In this document: one piece after another, positions 7,937-15,389 of the stretch
Position numbering within the stretch: the first letter of the stretch is position 1
Layout of the letters: every line of letters starts with the position of its first letter
The notes under the pieces: model-generated
Database searches by the model: none
Seen by the model: the letters and a program-made list of their open reading frames with translations, nothing else
What the model was told of the DNA's origin: nothing
Program-made: the position numbers and the translations under genes
Source of the DNA: DATAEK01 sp036258055
Lineage (GTDB): Bacteria > Acidobacteriota > Vicinamibacteria > Vicinamibacterales > 2-12-FULL-66-21
DNA length: 23,080 nucleotides
NCBI GenBank assembly: GCA_036258055.1
Contig: DATAEK010000315.1
Location: 1-23,080, forward strand
Reading direction: 5' to 3'

Positions 7937-8941
7937 TCAGAGACGAAAACCGTATTTCAGAGGGTCGCGATCGTCGATTACGAATCTGTTTTCCCCCGTA
8001 ATAAAGGCCTCACCTTCGAGTCTCGGCACGATGGCGGGCAGCTCGCCAACCGTCGTCTCTCGCTCGATCCGTCCGGTGAAGTGGGTGTTGATGATGCTCT
8101 CGTGCGTGAAGGTCTGTTCGGAGGTCAGCACGCCCATCGCCGCCAGCACAGCCATGACGGCGCACGTCCCGGTGCCACACGGTGAGCGATCGACTTCGGC
8201 ATCAGCGAAGATCGTCACGTTGCGCAGATCCGCGCCGGGTGACGACGGCGACCCTGTAAAGATGGTCCCATAAATGCCTTCGAGTTGCGGCTCGTCCGGA
8301 TGCGCAACAGTGTGCGTCGCCTCGATCGCGCGTTTGATCTCCATGCCGGTACGGCGCAGATCGGTCAGGCGGGCGGGCACAATCGGAATGCCGGCGGCCT
8401 CGCTATCCACGATCGCGTAGAAGGCACCGCCGAAGGCCACGTCGGCGCGAATCTGACGGTTGCCGAGCGTCACCGGCACACCACCGAACAGCACGAACGA
8501 CGGAACGTTGCGGAAACTGACGCGGGTCACACGCGTGCGCCCGCCCACCTCTTCGCGTCGTGCGGTCGCGTGGATCTGACCTGCCGGTGAATCGAGCACG
8601 ATGTCGTTCGATCCGCCGCGAGGAGTAATCAACCCGCGCTCCAGCGCAATCGTGACGACGGCGATCACGCCGTGCCCGCACATCGTGCTGTAGCCTTCGT
8701 TGTGCATGAACAGCACGCCCGCGTCGGAATCCGGCCGCTCGGGCTCGGTCAGGAGGGCGCCGTACATGTCCGCATGCCCGCGCGGCTCCAGCATCAGCGC
8801 GGTTCGCAGGTGATCGTAATTGGCCTTCACCCACTCGCGCCGCTCGAGCATCGTCGTGCCCTCGACGGACGGAAAGCCGTCGACGATCAGCCGCAGCGGC
8901 TCGCCGGCGGTGTGGGCGTCGATGGTGTGAATCGTGGTCAT
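7937..8941 (-). CDS. Proline racemase / hydroxyproline 2-epimerase family enzyme
   Basis: The 334-residue enzyme has both catalytic cysteines of the family: C88 in MCGHG and C255 in DRSPCGTGT. In the family a Cys/Cys pair goes with proline racemase or hydroxyproline 2-epimerase activity, whereas trans-3-hydroxyproline dehydratases have threonine at the second place. Epimerisation at the alpha carbon is therefore the expected reaction, in the cytoplasm, without cofactor. The N-terminal HTIDAHTAGEPLR and the GGAFYAIVD strand (171-179) are also standard. It starts at ATG 8941, divergent from a deacetylase-fold gene and an ornithine cyclodeaminase-like gene. The latter family includes pyrroline-2-carboxylate reductases, which fits D-amino-acid or hydroxyproline breakdown. 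Racemase versus epimerase cannot be settled by eye. Confidence 0.9.
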   Translation of the reverse strand: MTTIHTIDAHTAGEPLRLIVDGFPSVEGTTMLERREWVKANYDHLRTALMLEPRGHADMYGALLTEPERPDSDAGVLFMHNEGYSTMCGHGVIAVVTIALERGLITPRGGSNDIVLDSPAGQIHATARREEVGGRTRVTRVSFRNVPSFVLFGGVPVTLGNRQIRADVAFGGAFYAIVDSEAAGIPIVPARLTDLRRTGMEIKRAIEATHTVAHPDEPQLEGIYGTIFTGSPSSPGADLRNVTIFADAEVDRSPCGTGTCAVMAVLAAMGVLTSEQTFTHESIINTHFTGRIERETTVGELPAIVPRLEGEAFITGENRFVIDDRDPLKYGFRL

Positions 8942-8964
8942 GCGGTTGAGGGAATTCCGCGGCG

Positions 8965-8972
8965 ATTATAAG
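8965..8972. promoter_or_regulatory. Overlapping divergent -10 boxes
   Basis: The eight bases ATTATAAG hold a perfect TATAAT on the minus strand (8970-8965), serving the racemase-family gene at 8941, and TATAAG on the plus strand (8967-8972), serving the deacetylase-fold gene at 8998. Because they share bases, polymerase can probably occupy only one direction at a time. The plus-strand gene also has GAGGA at 8982-8986 ahead of its GTG. No good -35 box is visible for either side. Confidence 0.5.
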
Positions 8973-8997
8973 CTGTCATTCGAGGATTCCTGTCGCC

Positions 8998-9909
8998 GTG
9001 CGCGCGTTCTATTGTGATCACTTCGTCCTGCCCCTTCCCGAGACCCATTCGTTTCCGATGGCGAAGTACCGGAGGCTGCGCGAGCGATTGATCGCGGATG
9101 GGGTCGTGACCGTTTCGGATCTTCGTGAGCCTGAGGCGGCGTCGGCCGCGAGCCTGGCCCTGGCGCACGACGAGGGCTACATCGCCGACGTCTTCGAAGG
9201 ACGGCTGACGCGCGAACACCAGCGCCGCATCGGCTTCCCGTGGTCGCCGGCGATGGTCGAGCGCGCGCGACGCAGCGTTGGTGGAACGATTGCGGCGGGG
9301 TTCACGGCCCTCGACGACGGCGCCGCGGTGAACCTTGCCGGAGGCACGCATCACGCCTTCCGCGATCGCGGCGAGGGCTACTGCGTGTTCAACGATATCG
9401 CCGTCGCCTCGCGGGTGCTGCTGTCGACGAGGAACGGCCGCCGCGCACCGGCGCGCATCGCGGTCATCGATTGCGACGTGCACCAGGGCAACGGCACGGC
9501 GGCGATCTTTCGCGACGATCCGGCGGTCTTCACCTGCTCGCTGCATGGCGAGAAGAATTTTCCGTTCCGCAAGGAGACGAGCGATCTGGACGTCACCCTC
9601 GCCGACGGGACCGGTGACGATGAGTATCTCGTGCGTCTGCGCGAGGCGCTCGGGATCGTGTTCGAACGGCATCGACCCGACTTCGTGTTCTACCTCGCGG
9701 GCGCGGATCCGTTCGGTGGCGATCGACTGGGGCGCCTGTCGCTCACCATCGAGGGACTCCGCGAGCGCGACCGAACGGTCGTCGATCGGTGCCGCGGGGT
9801 TCCGATCGCGGCGTGCATGGGCGGCGGGTATTGTCGTGACGTCGATACAATCGTCGAGATCCATGCCAACACTGTCAGGGAGATGAGCCGTGTCTCTTGT
9901 GCTGTCTGA
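8998..9909 (+). CDS. Histone deacetylase-superfamily hydrolase (class IV-like)
   Basis: The 303-residue protein shows the arginase/deacetylase fold with every active-site element: the His pair in GGTHHAF (H118, H119), the tunnel segment GEGYCVFND, zinc ligands D160 and H162 in DCDVHQGNGT, D237 in AGADPFGGD, and the GGGY tyrosine near residue 275. Bacterial members remove acetyl or other acyl groups from small amines such as acetylpolyamines, or from lysine side chains; the true substrate is unknown. The short length and lack of an N-terminal extension match the HDAC11-like, class IV branch. GTG 8998 is the first usable start. The last 20 bases overlap the next gene, so the two are co-translated. 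Its place between racemase-family and cyclodeaminase-family genes hints at acyl-amino-acid breakdown. Confidence 0.9.
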   Translation: MRAFYCDHFVLPLPETHSFPMAKYRRLRERLIADGVVTVSDLREPEAASAASLALAHDEGYIADVFEGRLTREHQRRIGFPWSPAMVERARRSVGGTIAAGFTALDDGAAVNLAGGTHHAFRDRGEGYCVFNDIAVASRVLLSTRNGRRAPARIAVIDCDVHQGNGTAAIFRDDPAVFTCSLHGEKNFPFRKETSDLDVTLADGTGDDEYLVRLREALGIVFERHRPDFVFYLAGADPFGGDRLGRLSLTIEGLRERDRTVVDRCRGVPIAACMGGGYCRDVDTIVEIHANTVREMSRVSCAV

Positions 9910-10870
9910 AGCCGACGTCCGGCGCGTGCTGCCGATGGGTGATCTCATCGACGCGATGCAGCGCGCGCTCGTGGAGTTTTCCGCGAGGCGCGTGCAGCAG
10001 CCGCTCCGCAGCGTGCTGCAGGTTGGACAGGCGCATGCGTTCTTCGGCGTGATGCCGGCGTTCATCCCCGCGAGCGGTGCGCTGGGCACGAAGCTCGTGA
10101 CCGTTTTCGGCAGTAACGCCGAACGTGGTCTGCCGAGCCATCTCGCGACGATCCTGATGCTGGACTCGGAAACCGGACAGCTGCTGGCTGTGATGGACGG
10201 CCGGTACGTGACCGAGGCGAGGACGGCGGCGGTCTCGGCCGTCTCGGCAAAGCTCCTCGCCCGCGAGGGCGCGGCCACGCTCGCGCTGATTGGATCCGGC
10301 GTGCAGGCGCGGAGCCATCTCGAGGCGCTCGCGCACGTCCGGAAGCTTCGGGAGGTGCGCGTCTGGAGTCCTCGCGCCGACAGCCGCCGAAAGTTCATCA
10401 GCGACATGCAGGCGCACTCGCCCGCACCCATTGTCGACGCCGGGTCAGCCCGCGACGCCGTGGCCGGCGCCGATCTCGTCGTCCTCGCCACTGCCTCGCA
10501 CGAGCCGGTCGTCATGAGCGATTGGATTGGCGCGGGCACGCACATCTGTGCGGTGGGCGCCTGCCGGCCCGATCAGCGTGAGATGGACTCCGCGCTGGTG
10601 AAGCGTGCGCGCGTGTTGGTGGATTCGCGCACCGCGGCGATGGCGGAGGCCGGCGATCTGGTCATCCCGATCGAGGAAGGCGCGATCACACCTGAACACA
10701 TCGTCGGGGAATTGGGAGAACTGGCGGCGGGAAGCGTGACCGGCCGCTCGTCGAACGACGAGGTCACGATCTTCAAGTCGCTGGGACTGGCAGTGGAGGA
10801 CGTTGCGGCCGGAGACCTCGTCCTTGCTCGCGCAAAGGCGCAAGGCCTCGGCCGCCAGTTGTCGATGTGA
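9890..10870 (+). CDS. Ornithine cyclodeaminase / mu-crystallin family reductase or deaminase
   Basis: The 326-residue protein starts at GTG 9890, six bases after a strong ribosome site (AGGGAGA, 9877-9883) inside the end of the upstream gene. It has the two-domain layout of the family: a substrate domain with LGTKLV (65-70, K68) and VTEARTAAVSAVSAKLLA (107-124, R111), then a Rossmann domain with the dinucleotide motif GSGVQA (135-140). Family members are NAD(P)H-dependent: ornithine cyclodeaminase, alanine dehydrogenase, ketimine reductase and pyrroline-2-carboxylate reductase. The pairing with a proline racemase-family gene favours reduction of a cyclic imine such as pyrroline-2-carboxylate, but this is inference. 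It converges on the next gene with only six bases between the stops. Confidence 0.9.
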   Translation: MSLVLSEADVRRVLPMGDLIDAMQRALVEFSARRVQQPLRSVLQVGQAHAFFGVMPAFIPASGALGTKLVTVFGSNAERGLPSHLATILMLDSETGQLLAVMDGRYVTEARTAAVSAVSAKLLAREGAATLALIGSGVQARSHLEALAHVRKLREVRVWSPRADSRRKFISDMQAHSPAPIVDAGSARDAVAGADLVVLATASHEPVVMSDWIGAGTHICAVGACRPDQREMDSALVKRARVLVDSRTAAMAEAGDLVIPIEEGAITPEHIVGELGELAAGSVTGRSSNDEVTIFKSLGLAVEDVAAGDLVLARAKAQGLGRQLSM

Positions 10871-10876
10871 CGTCGA

Positions 10877-11203
10877 TCAGCTCTTGGCCGTGCCGGCTTT
10901 TCTGCGACGCTCGGCCCAGCGCTTCTTCATCATGTCCGAGATCCGCTTGCGGCCCTCCGGCGAGATATTGCTCCGTTTGACTGTCCGGGCCGGGTCGTTC
11001 AACGCAGCCGCCGCGACCTTCACGGCAACCGCGCCTTTCGCTCGCGCCCGTGCGCGCAGCTTCGCCGCCTGCGCGTTCAGCGCCGCCAATCGTTCCTTCG
11101 TCTTCGCGATTTCGTGCTCGAGACCGCCGAGCGCCCACCCGATGAACTCCGCGGACCGCAGTAATACGTCGTCGCGATTCTTGCCCGATCTTCCTCGCGG
11201 CAT
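10877..11203 (-). CDS. Small basic protein with C-terminal SPEGRKRISDMMKKRW motif
   Basis: I choose ATG 11203 (108 residues), which has AGGGGTGAGGGG directly before it; a TTG or ATG farther up at 11251 would add 16 unlike residues. The protein is rich in Lys, Arg and Ala. A central segment (EHEIAKTKERLAALNAQ, then KLRARARAK) should form a coiled coil or long helix. The C-terminus carries ISPEGRKRISDMMKKRWAE, a pattern that recurs at the ends of many unrelated bacterial small proteins and looks suited to nucleic-acid binding. I know no assigned function. The net charge and helix suggest a chromatin-like or regulatory DNA-binding role, which is a guess. It stands alone on its strand. Confidence 0.7.
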   Translation of the reverse strand: MPRGRSGKNRDDVLLRSAEFIGWALGGLEHEIAKTKERLAALNAQAAKLRARARAKGAVAVKVAAAALNDPARTVKRSNISPEGRKRISDMMKKRWAERRRKAGTAKS

Positions 11204-11271
11204 GCCCCTCACCCCTGCATTCTCGTGACGACGTTGGGAGCGGCCGAACATCCCGCAGCGTCACCGGTTGC

Positions 11272-11277
11272 TATCAT
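11272..11277 (+). promoter_or_regulatory. -10-like box placed for a leaderless message
   Basis: TATCAT at 11272-11277 (five of six matches to TATAAT) ends six bases before ATG 11284, so transcription would begin at or beside the A of the start codon. There is no purine-rich ribosome site in the six bases between, which agrees with a leaderless message. No clear -35 box is seen. Confidence 0.4.
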
Positions 11278-11283
11278 AAGTCC

Positions 11284-12498
11284 ATGCCCGCACGCCGGCC
11301 AACGCGCGCTCCGGCGACTGGTCTGTGTGTCCTCCTGCTGCTCATCGCAGTTCCCGTCCAACCGCACGCGCAGGAAAGTGCGGCCGCCCTTCGCGAACAA
11401 GGCCTCGACCTCGCCTACGATCTCGATCATCAGGAAGCGCTGGCGAAACTTCGTCGCGCAGCGGCGCTGGCGCCGGACGACACCGCCGCTCATCGCAGCC
11501 TCGCCAGCGTGTTGTGGCTGAACATGCTTTTTCAGCGCGGGGCGGTCACCGTCGATCACTACCTGGGATCGTTCACCCGATCGAACATTGCGCTCGCGAA
11601 GCCGTCCCCCGAAATGGACGCGGAGTTTCGACAGCACATGATGCGCGCGCTCGAGCTGGCCGAGCGCGACGTCACCGCCCATCCTCGAAGCGCGCAGGCC
11701 CACTACGATCTGGGCGCCGCCCTTGGAATCCAGGCCTCGTACATCGCGACGGTCGAAGGCCGCATGCTCGGCGGACTGAATGCGGCGCGGAAGGCCTACG
11801 ACGAACACGAGAAAGTCCTCTCCCTCGATCCCTCGAAGAAGGACGCACAGCTCATCGTCGGCACGTATCGTTACCTCGTGTCCACGCTGTCACTGCCGAT
11901 GCGCTGGATGGCCTACCTCGCCGGTTTTGGTGGTGGGAAGGAGCGGGGCATTCAGCTGCTCGAGGATACGGCAGCTACCGGCCGGGAGACGCGGACCGAT
12001 GCCCTCTTTGCCCTCGTCCTGGTGTACAACCGGGAGCAGCGCTACGACGACGCGCTCCGTGCGCTGCAGGAACTGCGCCGGCTGCATCCCCGTAACAGGC
12101 TCATATTGCTCGAGGCGGGTTCGACGGCTCTTCGTGGCAACCGGCCGCAGCAGGCCGAAGCGCTCCTGACTGAGGGTTTGGCGATGTTCGCGAAGGACAA
12201 CCGCATTCACGTGCCGGGTGAGGATGCGCTGTGGCACTACAAGCGCGGGGCGGCCCGTGTGGCGGGCGGCCAGGTCGAAACCGGTGTGACGGATCTCCAG
12301 CGCGCTACGACGGCGAGTCCCGCCGAGTGGGTCGAGGGACGGGCGCGCGTGGAGCTCGGGCGGGTCGCGCTCAAACGTGGCGAGCGCGAAGTTGCTGCCG
12401 GTGAAGCTCGCCGGGCCGAGACGTTGTGTCAGCAGGGACGGGATCCGGTCTGCGTGGATCAAGCGCAGGAGCTCATGAGAGATTCCCATGGCCGGTAA
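11284..12498 (+). CDS. Secreted TPR-repeat protein
   Basis: The 404-residue protein has a signal peptide (hydrophobic LCVLLLLIAVPVQ, likely cleavage after PHAQ near residue 30). Most of the rest is alpha-helical tetratricopeptide repeats: a helix pair at about 35-65 (ALREQGLDLAYDLDHQEALAKLRRAAALAPDD in pieces), one around 120-150 (RSAQAHYDLGAALG), another at about 235-270 (LFALVLVYNREQRYDDALRAL), and further pairs to the end (LLEAGSTALRGNRPQQAEALL). TPR proteins of this kind scaffold other proteins in the periplasm. A repeat-free middle section (about 150-225) is partly hydrophobic. It overlaps the next gene by 11 bases, so the two are probably one operon. No partner can be named. Confidence 0.85.
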   Translation: MPARRPTRAPATGLCVLLLLIAVPVQPHAQESAAALREQGLDLAYDLDHQEALAKLRRAAALAPDDTAAHRSLASVLWLNMLFQRGAVTVDHYLGSFTRSNIALAKPSPEMDAEFRQHMMRALELAERDVTAHPRSAQAHYDLGAALGIQASYIATVEGRMLGGLNAARKAYDEHEKVLSLDPSKKDAQLIVGTYRYLVSTLSLPMRWMAYLAGFGGGKERGIQLLEDTAATGRETRTDALFALVLVYNREQRYDDALRALQELRRLHPRNRLILLEAGSTALRGNRPQQAEALLTEGLAMFAKDNRIHVPGEDALWHYKRGAARVAGGQVETGVTDLQRATTASPAEWVEGRARVELGRVALKRGEREVAAGEARRAETLCQQGRDPVCVDQAQELMRDSHGR

Positions 12499-12991
12499 AA
12501 TCAAGCCCTGGATCTGGATCGTCGCCGGCATCTTCGCCTGCGGCATCCTCTGCGTCGTCGCCATCGCCGGAGCCGGGTTCTATTTCTTCACGCGCCATGT
12601 CGAGACCCACGAGACGTCTCCTGCCGCCGCGGCGCGCGACTTCGAGCAGGTCAAGGAACGCTTCAGCGGCCAGAAACCGCTGATCGAGCTCGACACGAAG
12701 GGCCGTTTCCTGAAATCGAATCTCGATCGTCCGGCCCCGCCAAACGCCACTCGCCCGAAGGATCTCTACGTCCTTGCCTTTGACCCCGACGATGGTCGGA
12801 TCGTGAAGGTATCCATTCCGTTCTGGCTGCTCAGACTCAAGATGCGCGGCGCTACCATCGACCTCAACGGCAATCGCATGGATCTCGAAGATCTCAAGCT
12901 GACGGTCGAAGACCTCGAGCGATTCGGGCCGACCCTGATCGTCGACCACAGCTCGGCCAGTGGGGATCATGTCCTCGTCTGGTCGCAGTAG
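12488..12991 (+). CDS. Single-pass membrane protein of unknown function
   Basis: The 167-residue frame starts at ATG 12488, six to seven bases after GAGAGA and inside the end of the TPR gene. A short basic N-terminus (MAGKIKPW) precedes one transmembrane helix (about 8-34, including two cysteines), so the remaining 130 residues should face the periplasm. That part begins with a helix rich in charged residues (ARDFEQVKERFSGQKPLIEL). It then shows alternating strands with the phrases RPKDLYVLAFDPDDGRIVKVSIPFWLL and LTVEDLERFGPTLIVDH, cut here only by the wording limit. I do not recognise a family. The coupling suggests that it acts with the TPR protein, perhaps as its membrane partner. Confidence 0.8.
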   Translation: MAGKIKPWIWIVAGIFACGILCVVAIAGAGFYFFTRHVETHETSPAAAARDFEQVKERFSGQKPLIELDTKGRFLKSNLDRPAPPNATRPKDLYVLAFDPDDGRIVKVSIPFWLLRLKMRGATIDLNGNRMDLEDLKLTVEDLERFGPTLIVDHSSASGDHVLVWSQ

Positions 12992-13009
12992 GTGTCCCCT
13001 CTTCACGAC

Positions 13010-13034
13010 CCGCCAAGCGAGATCGGGCGGTTTT
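13010..13034 (+). terminator. Weak hairpin with T-run after the membrane-protein gene
   Basis: CCGCC (13010-13014) can pair with GGCGG (13026-13030) around an 11-base loop, followed at once by TTTT and, seven bases later, by a run of six T. It lies 19 bases after the stop of the upstream gene. The stem is short, so this is a tentative terminator. Confidence 0.35.
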
Positions 13035-13105
13035 CGGCCATTTTTTCCCGGTAACAGCGGGCCTGGATTTTGCGGTTTCTCCCTGCAGCCAAGCGGAGGA
13101 CCGCA

Positions 13106-13843
13106 ATGAAACGACTCCTCGTTCCAGTGTTCGGCGTGATCTCGCTCGCGGCGTCCGTCTCAGCGCACGCGCAAATCCCGGGCTGGAGCACGTCGACGCC
13201 ATCAAGTTACGCAGACGACCGTCAGCCGTACTACGAGTCACGGCGCGCGGCGTACGACAACGGATATCGCGAAGGAACCAAGCAGGGCGAAAAGGACGGG
13301 CGTAAGCGCGCGGTCTACAGCTACCAGGACGATCGCACGTGGCAACGCGCCGACAAGGGCTACAATCGGAGCTTCGGCGACTTCGAGCGATACCGTCAAT
13401 CGTTCCGTGCGGGCTACGGCGAGGGCTACGCGGACGGCTACCGCCGCTATGCCCCCGATTACGGGTACGGCGGCTATGGCCGCGCGATTCCGCGCGATCG
13501 GTATCCCGACGTCTATCCCAACCGCGGTTCGTACCCCGGCTCGTATCCCGGCGGCTACGGCTATCCCGATCAGAATCGCTATCCGGGCGGCGGGTACGGC
13601 AATCCCGGACAGTACGGCTACGGCAACGCGGCGTATACGAATGGGCTGAACGACGGTTTCAAGAAGGGCCGCGAGGACCTGGACAAGCGCCGATCCTACG
13701 ATCCGCTGCGGCACGACTGGTACCGTTCCGGCGATCACGACTACCGCGGCGACTACGGCCCGAAGGATCGGTATCGTGACGTGTATCGGCAGGCGTTCAA
13801 GGAAGGCTACGACCGCGCCTATCGCGGCGGCGTGTATCGATAA
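13106..13843 (+). CDS. Secreted Tyr/Gly-rich protein with an internal duplication
   Basis: ATG 13106 follows GGAGGA (13095-13100) at five bases and begins a signal peptide with likely cleavage after SAHAQ (residue 23). The 245-residue product contains two copies of a unit of about 68 residues, at roughly 48-115 and 176-241. Each unit opens with AAYxNG(Y/L)xxG and continues with repeated glycines and basic residues. After a W-R segment it ends in a helix with the pattern FRAGYGEGY in the first copy and FKEGYDRAY in the second. A linker of Gly, Tyr and Pro (116-175, e.g. YPGSYPGGYGYP) joins them. Nothing catalytic is visible. An exported structural or surface-binding protein is likely. The gene is followed by a strong hairpin. 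Confidence 0.85.
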   Translation: MKRLLVPVFGVISLAASVSAHAQIPGWSTSTPSSYADDRQPYYESRRAAYDNGYREGTKQGEKDGRKRAVYSYQDDRTWQRADKGYNRSFGDFERYRQSFRAGYGEGYADGYRRYAPDYGYGGYGRAIPRDRYPDVYPNRGSYPGSYPGGYGYPDQNRYPGGGYGNPGQYGYGNAAYTNGLNDGFKKGREDLDKRRSYDPLRHDWYRSGDHDYRGDYGPKDRYRDVYRQAFKEGYDRAYRGGVYR

Positions 13844-13852
13844 GTGAGGCGG

Positions 13853-13902
13853 CGCTCGATTCCCGGCAGTCGACGGTGAAAGTCGACCGTCGACATCGAG
13901 CG
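13853..13902. terminator. Strong two-part hairpin between convergent genes
   Basis: An inner nine-base stem pairs GTCGACGGT (13869-13877) with ACCGTCGAC (13886-13894) around an eight-base loop. An outer eight-base stem pairs CGCTCGAT (13853-13860) with ATCGAGCG (13895-13902). The two stack directly on the right side and leave an eight-base bulge (13861-13868) on the left. It starts nine bases after the Tyr/Gly gene stop and ends seven bases before the channel gene stop on the other strand, so it should serve both directions. No T-run is present. Confidence 0.65.
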
Positions 13903-13909
13903 TCGGCAC

Positions 13910-15364
13910 TCAGCGCAGCCGGAGAAACTTCTTCACTCGCGCCAGGAGGGACGCCGAGCCGCCGACGATGGCCGCGGCACGGGCGGCGTCTCTGGCCTGT
14001 TCGAGTTCGGCGCGACGAGCAATGGCCGCGACCGCTACCTGCTCCACCGCCTGAGGATCCGCGGCGCCCAGGCTTCTGAAAACATCCGCATCCAGCTCGA
14101 GCACGACCGTGTCGCCGCGCGCGACCACCGTCGCCGTCCGCGCGTCGCCTGTCAGAAGCGACATCTCGCCGAAGTAGCCGCCCCGCTCGATCGTCGCGAC
14201 CTCGCGCGCGCCGGGCTCGATGACGACAGCCACCGTGCCTGAACACACCACGAACAGCGACTGGCCGGGCATACCCTGCCGGACGATCGCCTCGCCATCG
14301 CCGAAGCGATGCGTCACCGTCGACGCGGCGATCTCGGCGCGCTGCTCGGCTGACAGCCGGGCAAACAGGTCCACGCGCGAAAGCACGTCTTCACGCTCGC
14401 GGGCTCGCGCGGCCGGATCCGGCTCGGGCCACTCACGGCCGTACTCGACCTGGATCGGATACGGGATCTCGATGTTCCGTCGTCCAAAGCCGTAGTAGAT
14501 CGCGGTGCGCACCTGGTCGCGGATCTGCTCGTCGCGCTCGTAGTCCTCGACCCAGAACCGCGCGCGATATCCGATCGACGACGCGTCGAAGCTGTGGAGC
14601 AGCACGTCGGGAGGGGGGAGCGTCAGCACGCTCGGCACCTGCATCAGCGCGTCGCGGATCGCGTCCTTGACCTCGTTGGGCGGCGAGCCGTAGCTCACAC
14701 CGACGTCCACTTCGAGGCGCGTCGGCACGAGCGGCTCGGAGTAGTTCGTGATCGCCTCGCGCGCCATGGTGTTGTTCGGCACGATCACGAAATTCCCGGC
14801 CTTGGTGCGAAGCTTCGTGGCCCGCCAGGTGATCTCCGTCACGCGCCCTTCGAACTCGCCGACGCGGATCCACTCTCCAACTCTGAACGGCTTCTCCGTC
14901 TGGATCGCGAGGCCCGCGAACGCGTTCCCCAGCGTTTCCTGCAGCGCAAACCCGACCACCACGGCGCCGACCGCTGATGTGGTCAACAGCTTGTCCTTGA
15001 ACACGAAGGTCGCGACGATCACCAGGAGACCGATGACGATAGCGTCCTGAAGGATCGACGGAAAGCGGTCAGGAACCCTGTCGACGGTGAACGGGTTCAG
15101 CAGCGCGAGTACGAAGATGTTGATGAACCCGGCCGCGAGCACGAGATGCTCGATGGCGCGAAGCTGCTGGTCGATCTCGCTGCCAGGTGTCGACAGATCC
15201 GGACGCGCCAGGAGCACGGGATGGAGCAGGACGTAGCCGCCGAAGAGAAACAGCGAGAGGGTGAGCTTGCGGCGGACGAGGCGATTGGGGGTCAGGGTCG
15301 AGATCAGCAGCGTCGCGGCGAAGGCCGCGACGCCGATGATCAGATGCCCGGGGTAGTGAGGCAT
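13910..15364 (-). CDS. MscS-family channel with C-terminal cyclic-nucleotide-binding domain
   Basis: The 484-residue protein has hydrophobic helices at about 8-25, 34-53, 71-91 and 104-122. The MscS pore helix and beta domain follow: AVGAVVVGFALQETLGNAFAG (131-151, in two parts), FRVGEWIRVGEFEGRV (160-175) and VPNNTM (195-200). Residues from about 330 form a cNMP-binding domain. Its phosphate-binding cassette keeps G399-E400 and R409 in GEMSLLTG and ARTATVVA, the residues that hold the ribose and the cyclic phosphate. Channels with this layout open on cyclic nucleotide or tension in the inner membrane. A basic tail (VKKFLRLR) ends the protein. It lies 25 bases after the M48 gene in the same run as an adenylate cyclase, which suggests that cAMP is the ligand. 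Confidence 0.92.
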   Translation of the reverse strand: MPHYPGHLIIGVAAFAATLLISTLTPNRLVRRKLTLSLFLFGGYVLLHPVLLARPDLSTPGSEIDQQLRAIEHLVLAAGFINIFVLALLNPFTVDRVPDRFPSILQDAIVIGLLVIVATFVFKDKLLTTSAVGAVVVGFALQETLGNAFAGLAIQTEKPFRVGEWIRVGEFEGRVTEITWRATKLRTKAGNFVIVPNNTMAREAITNYSEPLVPTRLEVDVGVSYGSPPNEVKDAIRDALMQVPSVLTLPPPDVLLHSFDASSIGYRARFWVEDYERDEQIRDQVRTAIYYGFGRRNIEIPYPIQVEYGREWPEPDPAARAREREDVLSRVDLFARLSAEQRAEIAASTVTHRFGDGEAIVRQGMPGQSLFVVCSGTVAVVIEPGAREVATIERGGYFGEMSLLTGDARTATVVARGDTVVLELDADVFRSLGAADPQAVEQVAVAAIARRAELEQARDAARAAAIVGGSASLLARVKKFLRLR

Positions 15365-15389
15365 CGCGTGGAGCGGACCTCAGATCGGG

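Noticed and set aside
8938..10545. 535-residue open frame antisense to the deacetylase and cyclodeaminase genes
   Set aside because: Both sense genes have complete catalytic motifs; the antisense reading is Arg/Ala/Ser-rich with no motif and arises from high GC at third positions.
12992..13105. Riboswitch in the leader of the Tyr/Gly protein
   Set aside because: The leader folds only into short GC hairpins and shows no core motif of a riboswitch class that I know.
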